DNA of 64,000 bases, taken from Caprella mutica. Lineage: Eukaryota > Arthropoda > Malacostraca > Amphipoda > Caprellidae. The notes under the pieces were generated by a model. The model was not told the origin of the DNA. It did no database searches and saw nothing but the letters and a program-made list of their open reading frames with translations. How positions within the stretch are numbered: position 1 is the first letter of the stretch; each line of letters opens with the position of its first letter. The position numbers and the translations under genes are program-made. Shown one piece after another: positions 1-11,147 of this stretch. The stretch covers positions 124,001 through 188,000 of the forward strand of contig CANNZV010000943.1 in the NCBI GenBank assembly GCA_947561585.1, written 5' to 3'.

Positions 1-21
1 TGAATTAGTTATATATTAATC

Positions 22-275
22 GGGACAATGTTGTAACAATAGTGGGGCAATGTTGTAACAATAGTGGGGCAATGTTGTAACAATAGTGGGACAATGTTTT
101 AACAATAGTGGGCAAATGTTTTAACAATAGTGGGACAATGTTTTAACAATAGTGGGACAATGTTAACAATAGTGGGGCAATGTTGTAACAATAGTGGGGC
201 AATGTTGTAACAATAGTGGGGCAATGTTGTAACAATAGTGGGGCAATGTTGTAACAATATTGGGGAAATGTTACC
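22..275. repeat. 22-bp minisatellite (CAATGTTGTAACAATAGTGG type)
   Basis: About 11.5 head-to-tail copies of a 22-bp unit containing CAATGTTGTAACAATAGTGG, with a few variant units (TTTTAAC for TTGTAAC, one shortened copy). The same unit forms a second array near 18.75 kb, and the flank after both arrays is similar (ATGTTACCACAAG versus ATGTTGCCATAAG). The two loci therefore share an element, not just a chance microsatellite. Confidence 0.95.
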
Positions 276-420
276 ACAAGCAACCTCGTTACATGGAAAG
301 TCTTTATTACTTAGTTATCTTTTCTATGGAAGTTATTCTCAGTAAACAATTTAATATAATAATTTTTGTTATTAATATCCAATAAGGACTTCAACTGTGT
401 TTCTATTGCAAGGGAAAATT

Positions 421-753
421 ATAATACTGACTGCATTGATACTGACTGTACAAATATATACTGACCGTATGAATATATCCCGGACTGTACAAATATATAC
501 CGACTGTATGAATATATACTGACTGTATATGAACTAACTTTATTATACTAACTTAATAAATAAATACTGACTGTATTGCTACAGACTTTAAGAATATATA
601 CTGACTGTTTTGATACAGAATGTACTGACTGTTTTGATACTGACTGTACTGACTGTTTTGATACTGACTGTACTGACTGTTTTGATACTGACTGTACTGA
701 CTGTTTTGATACTGACTGTACTGACTGTTTTGATACTGACTGTACTGACTGTA
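421..753. repeat. 24-bp minisatellite (TACTGACTGTACTGACTG)
   Basis: The clean part from about 598 has roughly 6 copies of a 24-bp unit built from two ACTGACTGT blocks plus TTTTGAT. The part before 598 is a decayed version with CTGACTGTA and GAATATATA blocks. Open frames through it are by-products of a period divisible by three. Confidence 0.93.
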
Positions 754-760
754 CCATGTT

Positions 761-1023
761 GTACCTATCTATCCCCCTCTACTAATGACTATATAATCTA
801 GTTAGGCATAAAATACCTACCCTGGATACCTCCATTATTTATTACCACTAATTACCTCAGTATCTATGATACATGAATAGAGAGTTATGAAGGAATTCAT
901 CTTTGATAAAAGGAATACCTTTTGATGATAGTAATTAAAGTGAGAGAGATTCCTAGCCTGAAATGGAACTAAATATTAGCATTAAATGGACTGAGTTGAT
1001 GATTTGTATATTATTTACCATTA
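761..1023. other. unique AT-rich spacer
   Basis: Spacer between two arrays. I see no long reading frame, no inverted repeat and no recognisable gene signal. Confidence 0.6.
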
Positions 1024-1027
1024 AGTA

Positions 1028-3481
1028 ATTTGTATTGACTGTAAATAGATATTGTATGAATGTTCTTCACCGTAAGAGTTCATCCCTAGTGGAATATTAT
1101 TTGTATTGACTGTAAATAGATATTGTATGAATGTTCTTCACCGTACTAGTTCATCCCTAGTGGAATATTATTTGTATTGACTGTAAATAGATATTGTATG
1201 AATGTTCTTCACCGTAAGAGTTCATCCCTAGTGGAATATTATTTGTATTGACTGTAAATAGATATTGTATGAATGTTCTACACCGTAAGAGTTCATCCCT
1301 AGTGGAATATTATTTGTATTGACTGTAAATAGATATTGTATGAATGTTCTTCACCGTAAGAGTTCATCCCTAGTGGAATATTATTTGTATTGACTCTAAA
1401 TAGATATTGTATGAATGTTCTTCACAGTAAGAGTTCATCCCTAGTGGAATATTATTTGTATTGACTGTAAATAGATATTGTATGAATGTTCTTCACCGTA
1501 AGAGTTCATCCCTAGTGGAATATTATTTGTATTGACTGTAAATAGATATTGTATGAATGTTCTTCACCGTAAGAGTTCATCCCTAGTGGAATATTATTTG
1601 TATTGACTGTAAATAGATATTGTATGAATGTTCTTCACCGTAAGAGTTCATCCCTAGTGGAATATTACTTGTATTGACTGTAAATATATATTGTATGAAT
1701 GTTCTTCACCGTAAGAGTTCATCCCTAGTGGAATATTATTTGTATTGACTGTAAATAGATATTGTATGAATGTTCTTCACCGTACTAGTTCATCCCTAGT
1801 GGAATATTATTTGTATTGACTGTAAATAGATATTGTATGAATGTTCTTCACCGTAAGAGTTCATCACTAGTGGAATATTATTTGTATTGACTGTAAATAG
1901 ATATTGTATGAAGGTTCTTCACCGTAAGTGTTCATGCCTAGTGGAATATTATTTGTATTGACTGTAAATAGATATTGTATGAATGTTCTTCACCGTAAGA
2001 GTTCATCCCTATTGGAATATTATATGTATTGACTGTAAATAGATATTGTATGAATGTTCTTCACCGTAAGTGTTCATGCCTAGTGGAATATTATTTGTAT
2101 TGACTGTAAATAGATATTGTATGAATGTTCTTCACCGTAAGAGTTCATCCCTAGTGGAATATTATTTGTATTGACTGTAAATAGATATGGTATGAATGTT
2201 CTACACCGTAAGAGTTCATCCCTAGTGGAATATTATTTGTATCAACTGTTAATAGATATTGTATGAATGTTCTTCACCGTAAGAGTTCATCCCTAGTGGA
2301 ATATTATTTGTATCAACTGTTAATAGATATTGTATGAATGTTCTTCACCGTAAGTGTTCATGCCTAGTGGAATATTATTTGTATTGACTGTAAATAGATA
2401 TTGTATGAATGTTCTTCACCGTAAGAGTTCATCCCTAGTGGAATATTATTTGTATTGACTGTAAATAGATATGGTATGAATGTTCTACACCGTAAGAGTT
2501 CATCCCTAGTGGAATATTATTTGTATCAACTGTTAATAGATATTGTATGAATGTTCTTCACCATAAGAGTTCATCCCTAGTGGAATATTATTTGTATCAA
2601 CTGTTAATAGATATTGTATGAATGTTCTTCACCGTAAGTGTTCATGCCTAGTGGAATATTATTTGTATTGACTGTAAATAGATATTGTATGAATGTTCTA
2701 CACCGTAAGAGTTCATCCCTAGTGGAATATTATTTGTATTGACTCTAAATATATATTGTATGAATGTTCTTCACCGTAAGAGTTCATCCCTAGTGGAATA
2801 TTATTTGTATTGACTGTAAATAGATATTGTATGAATGTTCTTCACCGTAAGAGTTCATCCCTAGTGGAATATTATTTGTATTGACTGTAAATAGATATTG
2901 TATGAATGTTCTTCACCGTAAGAGTTCATCCCTAGTGGAATATTATTTGTATCAACTGTTAATAGATATTGTATGAATGTTCTTCACCGTAAGTGTTCAT
3001 GCCTAGTGGAATATTATTTGTATTGACTGTAAATAGATATTGTATGAATGTTCTTCACCATAAGAGTTCATCCCTAGTGGAATATTATTTGTATCAACTG
3101 TTAATAGATATTGTATGAATGTTCTTCACCGTAAGTGTTCATGCCTAGTGGAATATTATTTGTATTGACTGTAAATAGATATTGTATGAATGTTCTTCAC
3201 CGTAAGAGTTCATCCCTAGTGGAATATTATTTGTATTGACTGTAAATAGATATTGTATGAATGTTCTTCACCGTAAGAGTTCATCCCTAGTGGAATATTA
3301 TTTGTATTGACTGTAAATAGATATGGTATGAATGTTCTACACCGTAAGAGTTCATCCCTAGTGGAATATTATTTGTATCAACTGTTAATAGATATTGTAT
3401 GAATGTTCTTCACCGTAAGAGTTCATCCCTAGTGGAATATTATTTGTATTGACTGTAAATAGATATTGTATGAATGTTCTT
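1028..3481 (+). repeat. 71-bp minisatellite, about 34.6 copies
   Basis: Monomer contains TGTATTGACTGTAAATAGAT, then GTATGAATGTTCTTCACCG and GTTCATCCCTAGTGGAAT. The first and last TGTATTGAC are 2,414 bp apart, exactly 34 x 71, so 34 units carry no net indel. Variant units (TGTATCAACTGTTAATAG; ATATGGTATG with TTCTACACC; GTAAGTGTTCATGCC) recur in blocks; for example the ATATGGTATG unit near 2187 recurs at 2471, 284 bp or four monomers later. The same monomer is in reverse complement at 45188-46612 and as a single relic at 17205-17275. Confidence 0.98.
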
Positions 3482-3715
3482 AAAAACGTATGTTAACTCA
3501 CTATTCCTTTTTGTATTCAAATTACAATATTTATGATAAGCTTTATCTCTTGTTCTTTTATGAACGTTTAAATAAGTTTATGAATAAATATATATACTGT
3601 CTCTTATCTATGATAATTTTTTTCAGATTACATATAATTATTATATATCGAAGATTTACTAATTAAAAACTAATGATATAAATTATGCATACATTGTTTT
3701 CAAGACTAGCTTAAA
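3482..3715. other. unique AT-rich spacer
   Basis: Strongly AT-rich sequence after the 71-bp array. No gene or repeat recognised. Confidence 0.6.
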
Positions 3716-3767
3716 GAACTAACAAGCTAAGTAACTAACAAGCTAAGTAACTAACAAGCTAAGTTAC
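3716..3767. repeat. 16-bp short tandem repeat
   Basis: Three copies of AACTAACAAGCTAAGT. Confidence 0.9.
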
Positions 3768-3934
3768 TATTATTGTGCCAAATATAATAAAGAAAGTGAG
3801 TGAATTGTTGTGAAATTGACGATAGTGTTTTTATTGTTCTTGTTGTTGGTATCCCTATCATCGGTATCCATGATACCCATTCATGAGCTACGATGTAGCC
3901 TACCATTCATACTCTGAGCGGTAAGTAGTAATTA
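3768..3934. other. spacer with one GGTATCCATGATACC site
   Basis: Mostly unique sequence. Near 3870 it carries one full GGTATCCATGATACC, the 15-bp palindrome that forms the core of family A elements elsewhere. No family A termini are seen here. Confidence 0.6.
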
Positions 3935-4100
3935 AATTAAGTATAAAGTATTAGATTAAGTATAAAGTATTAGATTAAGTATAAAGTATTAGATTAAGTA
4001 TAAAGTATTGGATTAAGTATAAAGTATTAGATTAAGTATAACGTATTAGATTAAGTATAACGTATTAGATTAAGTATAACGTATTAGATTAAGTATAACG
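3935..4100. repeat. 19-bp minisatellite
   Basis: Nearly 9 copies of ATTAAGTATAAAGTATTAG. The last four units share AACGTATTAG in place of AAAGTATTAG, so the substitution spread within the array. Confidence 0.95.
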
Positions 4101-4544
4101 TGTTTTCATAAGAATAAGTGATTTCATTACTCTACACGTAGCAAGATGAATAGATTCAATGTCTTATTCAGGGTGAGTATGATTTGGGCTATTATTCTAC
4201 TATCATTGTAATGAAAAGTTCACGCAATTTTAGACTATAATTAATACATCCATAATATTTCCTATTATAATATATGTTTATTCCAATTAAAACAGTTAAG
4301 GTCATTAGGTGAGTCCATTGAATATTAACAGAACCTACCAATGAATCTTCTATGGCCCCACCATAACTTTCCCCCATTGTATACAGTGACAGTGACACTT
4401 CCTGTTCATGCATGCGAAAAAGCTACCCCGTGCAGCTCTTTATTCCTCCATATCTCTCCTGTCTTTGTAATACTCTGGAAATTACTTTGCTGCTATTCAA
4501 CAGGTACCGGATATTAGAAAGAAAAACAACTGGAAGTCATCTGA
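4101..4544. other. unique spacer with one Y-motif
   Basis: Unique sequence. Near 4348-4373 it holds one dispersed Y-motif (TCTATGGCCCCACCATAAC) followed by TTTCCCCC. No gene signal. Confidence 0.6.
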
Positions 4545-4928
4545 TGTATCATAGATACATCAGTCTGTGTGTATGATACATTCATCTGTGTGTATATGAT
4601 ACATTCATCTGTGTGTATGTTACAGATAACTGTATCTATGATACATTTGTCTGTGTGTATGATACGGATAACTGTATCTATGATACATTCATCTGTGTGT
4701 ATGATACAGATAACTGTATCTATGATACATTTATCAGTGTGTATGATACGAATAACTGTATCTATGATACATTTATCTGTGTGTATGATACAGATAAATG
4801 TTTATATGATAGAGATAGCTGTCTGTATGATACATATATAACTGTATATATGATACATATAACTGTATATATGATACATATATAACTGTATATATGATAC
4901 ATATAACTGTATATATGATACAGACTAC
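4545..4928. repeat. 42-bp / 21-bp compound minisatellite (ATGATACA-rich)
   Basis: From about 4548 to 4800 a 42-bp unit repeats (TGTGTGTATGATACAGATAA with TCTATGATACATTCATC). After 4800 it gives way to about 21-bp units of ATATGATACATATAACTG. Short frames on both strands follow the 42-bp (14-codon) period and are not evidence of coding. Confidence 0.92.
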
Positions 4929-5552
4929 TGTATCTGTGATATAGTCTGTTTGTGCCAAGTATTGTGAACTCTTTTATCTATTATATATAACTACTATTTT
5001 TGTTATTTACTAAGGCAAGTGAGTTTGCAATAGATATGTGGTATAATGTTCATTGGATATTTTAGGTTTATTGATTTAAATGTATACGCTTTTTGTTCTA
5101 TTCACATATGCGTGTACTGGTGTGAAACATAGATATTTCAGATGAATTTCACTTTCTATTCTTTAGTACTATTTTATCACTTCTTAGTATTTGTTGGTAC
5201 ATCTTTTTCTCAATTTGATTTTTTTTTTCGTTTAGAAAAGCTTTTCCAGTACAATACAATAATTGGCTTTTAATTATAATGTATAGAACTAAAATAGAGT
5301 AAGAAGATTATAAGATGTGGAGTACATATATAGTTAAATATAATATTTTTTATCTGGTATTCAACTTTTAAACATACATGCTTCACACTGTGTCTGAAAT
5401 CTGTACACACCTATTATTCAAATATTATGTAATGCAGTGTTTAACATCTAGAAATTCACTCACGTGTCATTCCCTAGTTTGTAACTATTCCTACAATTAC
5501 AGTACCAATCTATAGCTACAGTAACAGTATCAAGTTGCAATCGGGGGAATTG
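4929..5552. other. unique AT-rich spacer
   Basis: About 600 bp of AT-rich unique sequence. No gene, inverted repeat or dispersed element recognised. Confidence 0.6.
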
Positions 5553-6917
5553 TAGACAGTGTTCGAATCCTATCACTTGGCTAGAGTCAGATAGACTGAC
5601 AGTGTTCGAATCCTATCACTTGGCTAGAGTCAGATAGACAGACAGGGTTCGAATCCTATCACTTGGCTAGTGTCAGATAGACAGACAGTGTTCGAATCCT
5701 ATCACTTGGCTAGAGTCAGATAGACAGACAGTGTTCGAATCCTATCACTTGGCTAGAGTCAGATAGACTGACAGTGTTCGAATCCTATCACTTGGCTAGA
5801 GTCAGATAGACTGACAGTGTTCGAATCCTATCACTTGGCTAGAGTCAGATAGACAGACAGTGTTCGAATCCTATCACTTGGCTAGAGTCAGATAGACAGA
5901 CAGTGTTCGAATCCTATCACTTGGCTAGAGTCAGATAGACTGACAGTGTTCGAATCCTATCACTTGGTTAGAGTCAGATAGACTGACAGTGTTCGAATCC
6001 TATTACTTGGCTAGAGTCAGATAGACTGACAGTGTTCGAATCCTATCACTTGGCTAGAGTCAGATAGACAGACAGTGTTCGAATCCTATCACTTGGCTAG
6101 AGTCAGATAGACTGACAGTGTTCGAATCCTATCACTTGGCTAGAGTCAGATAGACAGACAGTGTTCGAATCCTATCACTTGGCTAGAGTCAGATAGACTG
6201 ACAGTGTTCGAATCCTATCACTTGGCTAGAGACTGACAGTGTTCGAATCCTATCACTTGGCTAGAGTCAGATAGACAGACAGTGTTCGAATCCTATCACT
6301 TGGCTAGAGTCAGATAGACTGACAGTGTTCGAATCCTATCACTTGGCTAGAGTCAGATAGACTGACAGTGTTCGAATCCTATCACTTGGCTAGAGTCAGA
6401 TAGACAGACAGTGTTCGAATCCTATCACTTGGCTAGAGTCAGATAGACAGACAGTGTTCGAATCCTATCACTTGGCTAGAGTCAGATAGACTGACAGTGT
6501 TCGAATCCTATCACTTGGTTAGAGTCAGATAGACTGACAGTGTTCGAATCCTATTACTTGGCTAGAGTCAGATAGACTGACAGTGTTCGAATCCTATCAC
6601 TTGGCTAGAGTCAGATAGACAGACAGTGTTCGAATCCTATCACTTGGCTAGAGTCAGATAGACTGACAGTGTTCGAATCCTATCACTTGGCTAGAGTCAG
6701 ATAGACTGACAGTGTTCGAATCCTATCACTTGGCTAGAGTCAGATAGACTGACAGTGTTCGAATCCTATCACTTGGCTAGAGACTGACAGTGTTCGAATC
6801 CTATCACTTGGCTAGAGTCAGATAGACTGACAGTGTTCGAATCCTATCACTTGGCTAGAGTCAGATAGACTGACAGTGTTCGAATCCTATCACTTGGCTA
6901 CAGTCCGATAGACTGAC
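5553..6917. repeat. 43-bp minisatellite with a B-box-like motif in each unit
   Basis: About 31 units, each AGTGTTCGAATCCTATCACT followed by TGGCTAGAGTCAGATAGACTGAC with single-base variants (AGACAGAC/AGACTGAC). Two units (near 6230 and 6780) lack the 8 bp GTCAGATA. A distinctive pair (CACTTGGTTAGAG then CTATTACTTGG) occurs at about 5961 and 6512, 551 bp apart. That equals twelve 43-bp units plus one 35-bp unit, so a 13-unit block was duplicated. Every unit holds GTTCGAATCC, and the copy near 5646 holds the full pol III B-box GGTTCGAATCC. Confidence 0.97.
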
Positions 6918-7278
6918 AGTGTTCGAATCCTATGACTTGGCTAGAGACTGACAGTGTTCGAATCCTATGACTTGGCTAGAGACTGACAGTGTTCGAATCC
7001 TATGACTTGGCTAGAGACTGACAGTGTTCGAATCCTATGACTTGGCTAGAGACTGACAGTGTTCGAATCCTATGACTTGGCTAGAGACTGACGGTGTTCG
7101 AATCCTATGACTTGGCTAGAGACTGACAGTGTTCGAATCCTATGACTTGGCTAGAGACTGACAGTGTTCGAATCCTATGACTTGGCTAGAGACTGACAGT
7201 GTTCGAATCCTATGACTTGGCTAGAGACTGACAGTGTTCGAATCCTATGACTTGGCTAGAGACTGACAGTGTTCGAAT
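6918..7278. repeat. 35-bp derivative of the 43-bp array
   Basis: About 10 units of the same monomer lacking GTCAGATA and carrying TATGACTTGG in place of TATCACTTGG. The deletion form seen singly inside the 43-bp array has been fixed and homogenised here. Confidence 0.96.
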
Positions 7279-7380
7279 TGTCACTGTGTATATCTTGACA
7301 GCGGTGCAGCCAATATAAATACCTTGGTACCCAATCAATGCCAACACTGTTTGGACTGGAAGGATGCCCTGTTCGAATTA
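7279..7380. other. short unique spacer
   Basis: Unique sequence linking two arrays; nothing recognised. Confidence 0.55.
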
Positions 7381-7740
7381 TTGGGGATATATTGGTACCC
7401 ATGATACGGTGTGAGTGAATATTAAGAATATATATTGGTACCCATGATACGGTGTGAGTGAATATTAGGAATATATATTGGTATCCATGATACAGTGTGA
7501 GTGAATAATAGGGATGCATATGGGTTACATTGGTATCCATGATACGGTGTTAGTGAATAATAGGGATGCATATGGGTTACATTGGTATCCATGATACGGT
7601 GTTAGTGAATAATAGGGATGCATATGGGTTACATTGGTATCCGTGATACAGTGTTAGTGAATAATAGGGATGCATATGGGTTACATTGGTATCCATGATA
7701 CTGTGTTAGTGAATAATAGGGATGCATATGGGTTACATTT
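7381..7740. repeat. 43/52-bp minisatellite built on the GGTATCCATGATAC palindrome
   Basis: Units begin TTGGTACCCATGATACGG or TTGGTATCCATGATACGG, then GTGTGAGTGAATATTA. From about 7530 the unit is 52 bp because GGGATGCATATGGGTTAC has joined it. Each unit carries half of the family A core palindrome, suggesting this array arose from such an element. Confidence 0.93.
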
Positions 7741-7780
7741 GTTTCCAATGATCCACAATAAGAAAATACTTCCCAATGAG

Positions 7781-7835
7781 AAAGTTATGGTGGGAAATAG
7801 TGGATCCTCAATCTTCTATGACCCACCATAACTTT
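7781..7835. repeat. hairpin made of two opposed Y-motifs
   Basis: AAAGTTATGGTGGG at 7781-7794 is perfectly complementary to CCCACCATAACTTT at 7822-7835. The loop contains CAATCTTCTATGA, the usual left part of the Y-motif. Two Y-motifs facing each other form the fold-back. Confidence 0.85.
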
Positions 7836-7894
7836 TTGGGGACAGCCTAGTGTAACAATACAATTGTAACCACACACTAACAACATCGCTCACA

Positions 7895-8022
7895 GTGAGA
7901 CAGCACAGTGACAATAGTGTCTCCACAGTGTTACAATATCATGACAATAGTGTCTCCAGTGTTACAATATCGTGACAATAGTGTCTCCACAGTGTCACAG
8001 CATCGTGACAATAGAGTGTCCA
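7895..8022. repeat. degenerate 31-33-bp tandem repeat
   Basis: Four diverged units sharing GACAATAGTGTCTCCA and CAGTGTTACAATATC, spaced about 31-33 bp. Confidence 0.8.
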
Positions 8023-8140
8023 CAGAATATCATAGCTATTGTCATCAGTTAGTTTAAGTCGCAGTGAATCGATGAGTTAATTTGCCCTGTAAAGTATTGA
8101 CAGAGTGATTAGCCTGATGAATGTGATGAGGTGAGTGCAG

Positions 8141-8325
8141 TGCAATGCACTTTAGTGGTGAGAAGTGCACTTTAGTGGTGAGAAGTGTACTTTAGTGGTG
8201 TGCAGTGCACTTTAGTGGTGAGAAGTGCACTTTAGTGGTGAGAAGTGCACTTTAGTGGTGAGAAGTGTACTTTAGTGGTGTGCAGTGCACTTTAGTGGTG
8301 AGAAGTGCACTTTAGTGGTGTGCAA
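8141..8325. repeat. 20-bp minisatellite
   Basis: About 9 units of GTGCACTTTAGTGGTGAGAA, with some ending GTGTGCA. A blurred continuation (CTCTGCACCTC and CACTCACTCTGCA) runs to about 8405. Confidence 0.93.
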
Positions 8326-8537
8326 TAACTCTCTGCACCTCGTCACTCACTCTGCACTCACTCTGCACCTCATTCTAGAGTGCAGATGCTCTCATGCACT
8401 TCATGTCGTTGATTAGCATTACTGTGTTACCTGTTCATCACCACTAACTACCTTTAACATTTTAACTAATTAATATCAAACTGAAATTACACGGTTATTC
8501 TAAGTGAAGTATGAACTGTAAATAGAAGATTTGTGTA
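8326..8537. other. unique spacer
   Basis: Begins with blurred TGCACTC repeats, then unique sequence. No gene seen. Confidence 0.55.
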
Positions 8538-8731
8538 GGGGCACTGTCGAGTTATCGGACAGAAACACATTTTCGAACACTAAACAAGAAATATGTAATG
8601 ATTGTTATTTAATTTTTATTGTAATTGGTATCCATGATACTTGCAGGTATCATGGATACCAATTAAAATGATAAAAATATATTTTCATGTACCGAAAATG
8701 TGGAACTGTTCGATAACTCGGAACTTACCCC
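8538..8731. mobile_element. family A palindromic MITE
   Basis: Left end has GTCGAGTTATCGGACAG and ACACATTTTCG; right end has CGAAAATGTGGAACTGTTCG, then CTCGGAACTTACCCC, its diverged inverted copy. The centre is a near-perfect palindrome, ATTGGTATCCATGATAC then TTGCAGGTATCATGGATACC. No coding capacity, so it must have been moved in trans. Confidence 0.85.
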
Positions 8732-9064
8732 ATATAACTTTTGAATAATTTTTATTTATTTTTATTTCACAATATTTGTTCATCATCCCTTCTTTGTTAA
8801 CAAGGTCTCATGCTCAGTTTAAGGAAATAGATAATAACAAGAGAACAATAAAGAGTTAGACAGTGAAAGAATAGTAAAATAGAATAATAATAACGATAAA
8901 ATATTTCGTACATAACATTTAAACTATAATTCAGACTGCAAAGTTACTTTCCGAGCAATTTAATCCTTCTCCTTTTTTTTATATACGGCGTAATTATCTT
9001 CTTCTCTATACAGCCTCTTGCTTCAACTAACTGAGTTCTTTCTTCCATGACTAATATTTTATAT
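8732..9064. other. unique AT-rich spacer
   Basis: AT-rich unique sequence between a MITE and a pyrimidine tract. No gene recognised. Confidence 0.6.
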
Positions 9065-9283
9065 AACTCCCCCTTTCTTCCTTTACCCCCTCTGCTCCCT
9101 TTCTTCCTTTGCCCCCTTTCTTTCTTTACCCCCTCTGCTCCCTTTCTTCCTATGCCCCCTTTCTTCCTTTGCCCCCTTTCTTCCTTTGCCCCCTTTCTTT
9201 CTTTACCCCCTCTGCTCCCTTTCTTCCTATGCCCCCTTTCTTCCTTTGCCCCCTTTCTCCCTATGCCCCCCTCTGCCCCCTTT
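9065..9283. repeat. long homopyrimidine tract with degenerate repeats
   Basis: About 220 bp almost purely C and T, made of blocks such as CCCTTTCTTCCTTTGCCC and TTACCCCCTCTGCTCCC. The few purines fall at repeated places (TTTGCCC, TATGCCC, TTACCCC). Long open frames here only reflect codons free of A and G. Confidence 0.9.
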
Positions 9284-9739
9284 AAAATATTGCCCTACAC
9301 AAAACACACTCACTTTCTTCCGCTTCATATTTAATTTCATCGCAAGAAACTCTCTTCTATGCATTCATTCTTGCGCTTCAGATTGGAGAGATAATCTTTC
9401 GGATGCCGTAATCTTTCGCACCAGAGATGCAGTAGCCACTTAAAACGCACCTGGGATGAGAAAAAGAGCAGAGGTTAGACTATTTTCCCCCAATTTACAT
9501 TGCAGAAAATACACACTGGGATGCATAATTATGTTTAATGCAGAGGGAAATCTCAATCATGCACTCAAAAGAGAGCTGTGTGCATTAACTGTGCGTCACT
9601 ATATGCACATGTGCTTTGTTAAGCTCTAATCCACACACTGTTTGTAAGTTTACATACAAATGGGATAGAGATATTAATTAAATGTTTGTATTTCTGTCTT
9701 TACTTTCTATTTCCATTATAAGCATAGTGAATGTATTAA
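9284..9739. other. unique spacer
   Basis: Unique sequence of mixed composition. No exon-like frame or known element recognised. Confidence 0.55.
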
Positions 9740-9860
9740 TAAATTCGACTGGTTATTTTAATTGGTATCCATGATACCTGCAGGTCGCTAGCGGGGTTCA
9801 TGGATACAATAATTACATTTTCTACTTGCAGGTATCATTGATACCAATTAAAATAACGAT
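9740..9860. mobile_element. family A core, rearranged
   Basis: TTTTAATTGGTATCCATGAT opens and GGTATCATTGATACCAATTA closes an inverted pair. Between them lies a second ACCTGCAGG plus GTTCATGGATAC copy, so the core is partly duplicated. A weak terminus-like TCGATCGAAAATG follows near 9940, but intact family A ends are not seen. Confidence 0.7.
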
Positions 9861-11090
9861 TTAAATTATTTAGTTAGTTGAATTAAAGTTAAATTATGAA
9901 AACTTTTAATTTGAATTTAATTATGAAATTATTTTAATTCGATCGAAAATGCGTTACCGTCAAATCAGTTTTTTCGAAGGAGCGGCCTGCCACAACACTA
10001 CCATTTCTCTGTAGTGAATGTGCCACTTGCTGTATCATTATCTTCGTTAATTTTTAATGTTCCCTTTCTGTTACCAAATGCGAAAGAGAAGATAAATGGC
10101 AACTTGATAAGAATGGCTGAAACATAAATATTTCATTTAAGCCACAATGGGTGCGAGATTGAAACGGTTTGTCGGTTGCAGTACCATCAGAGATGTAACA
10201 ACATGTACTGAATGTGGTTATTTTCACATTTTAATTACAAATATCTGAAGTAGGTAATCTGAGAATCTTCTTGAATGAATTGTTTATTAGATTTTGTAAA
10301 ACTTACCTTTACTCTATTCAATTTTTCAAATTATGCAATATTTCATTTGTCTAAAATTCATTAAATTTTAATTTTTTTTTCAAATTCATGAAATTTTACA
10401 TTTTCTCAATTCATGAAATTATACATTTTTCAAAATCAAAATTTTATTCACCACAACCTATGTTTTTTTGTGATAATAATTCAGTCTCCATCATTTTGTA
10501 ACTGCTAGTCCCTCACAGCCGATAGTCCCATTGTATAAAAAGCTTTGGTTTACAGGCTCTTCTGCACATGTTTAGATAGCACCACTAACTCTCTTTTATT
10601 ATAATCTATAGGACTCGGCATCTGTTTTTAACACTCTTTAGCAATGGGAATTTATATACAGTTCAACTTTATTAATCCCTATATATGAATAGGTATTTCC
10701 CTATACATATTAATAGATATTTCACTATATACAGATATTTTTTTCACCATTTTGGGATAGATCTGTGGACTTCAACCTTGTAAGTCAATAATGTTCGAAA
10801 ATAAGTTACCAGCTGGCTTTGGAAATTCAACCATGAGTAAACCAACATTGAATAAAAATGTCACCATCTTTTCCACCACCACCAATAAAAAATTCACACC
10901 AATAGCAACATTTAAAATTTTATTAATGCTAAAAGTTTCAATCTTTTAACCAAACACCTAAACGAGGTTTTTTCCATTGCTACATCCCCACCCTGTTCTC
11001 AATCACATTTATTTCTACACATTAACAAGAGAAACTGTAGACATAATCAAAATGGAAGTAATAGCGAGCTGTGGAGGAGCAGTTTAATGT
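9861..11090. other. 1.2-kb AT-rich unique stretch
   Basis: Mostly unique AT-rich DNA. Around 10345-10445 there is a weak tandem of AAATTCATGAAATTTTACAT blocks, and around 10675-10735 a weak repeat of TATTTCCCTATA-like blocks. No gene recognised. Confidence 0.55.
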
Positions 11091-11147
11091 TGGTGAGCCT
11101 CTGTTACAATGTACAGCTAACTGTTAATGATATTGTCACAGGGGTCG

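Noticed and set aside
1028..3481. CRISPR array
   Set aside because: Units are contiguous and identical over the full 71 bp; there are no variable spacers, and the DNA is eukaryotic in character.
5553..7278. Cluster of tRNA genes
   Set aside because: Only a B-box-like string is present. Units of 35-43 bp are too short for a tRNA and no A box, anticodon stem or acceptor pairing is seen.
9047..9443. Pro/Leu/Phe-rich frames
   Set aside because: Translation of a C/T tract, which lacks stop codons by composition.
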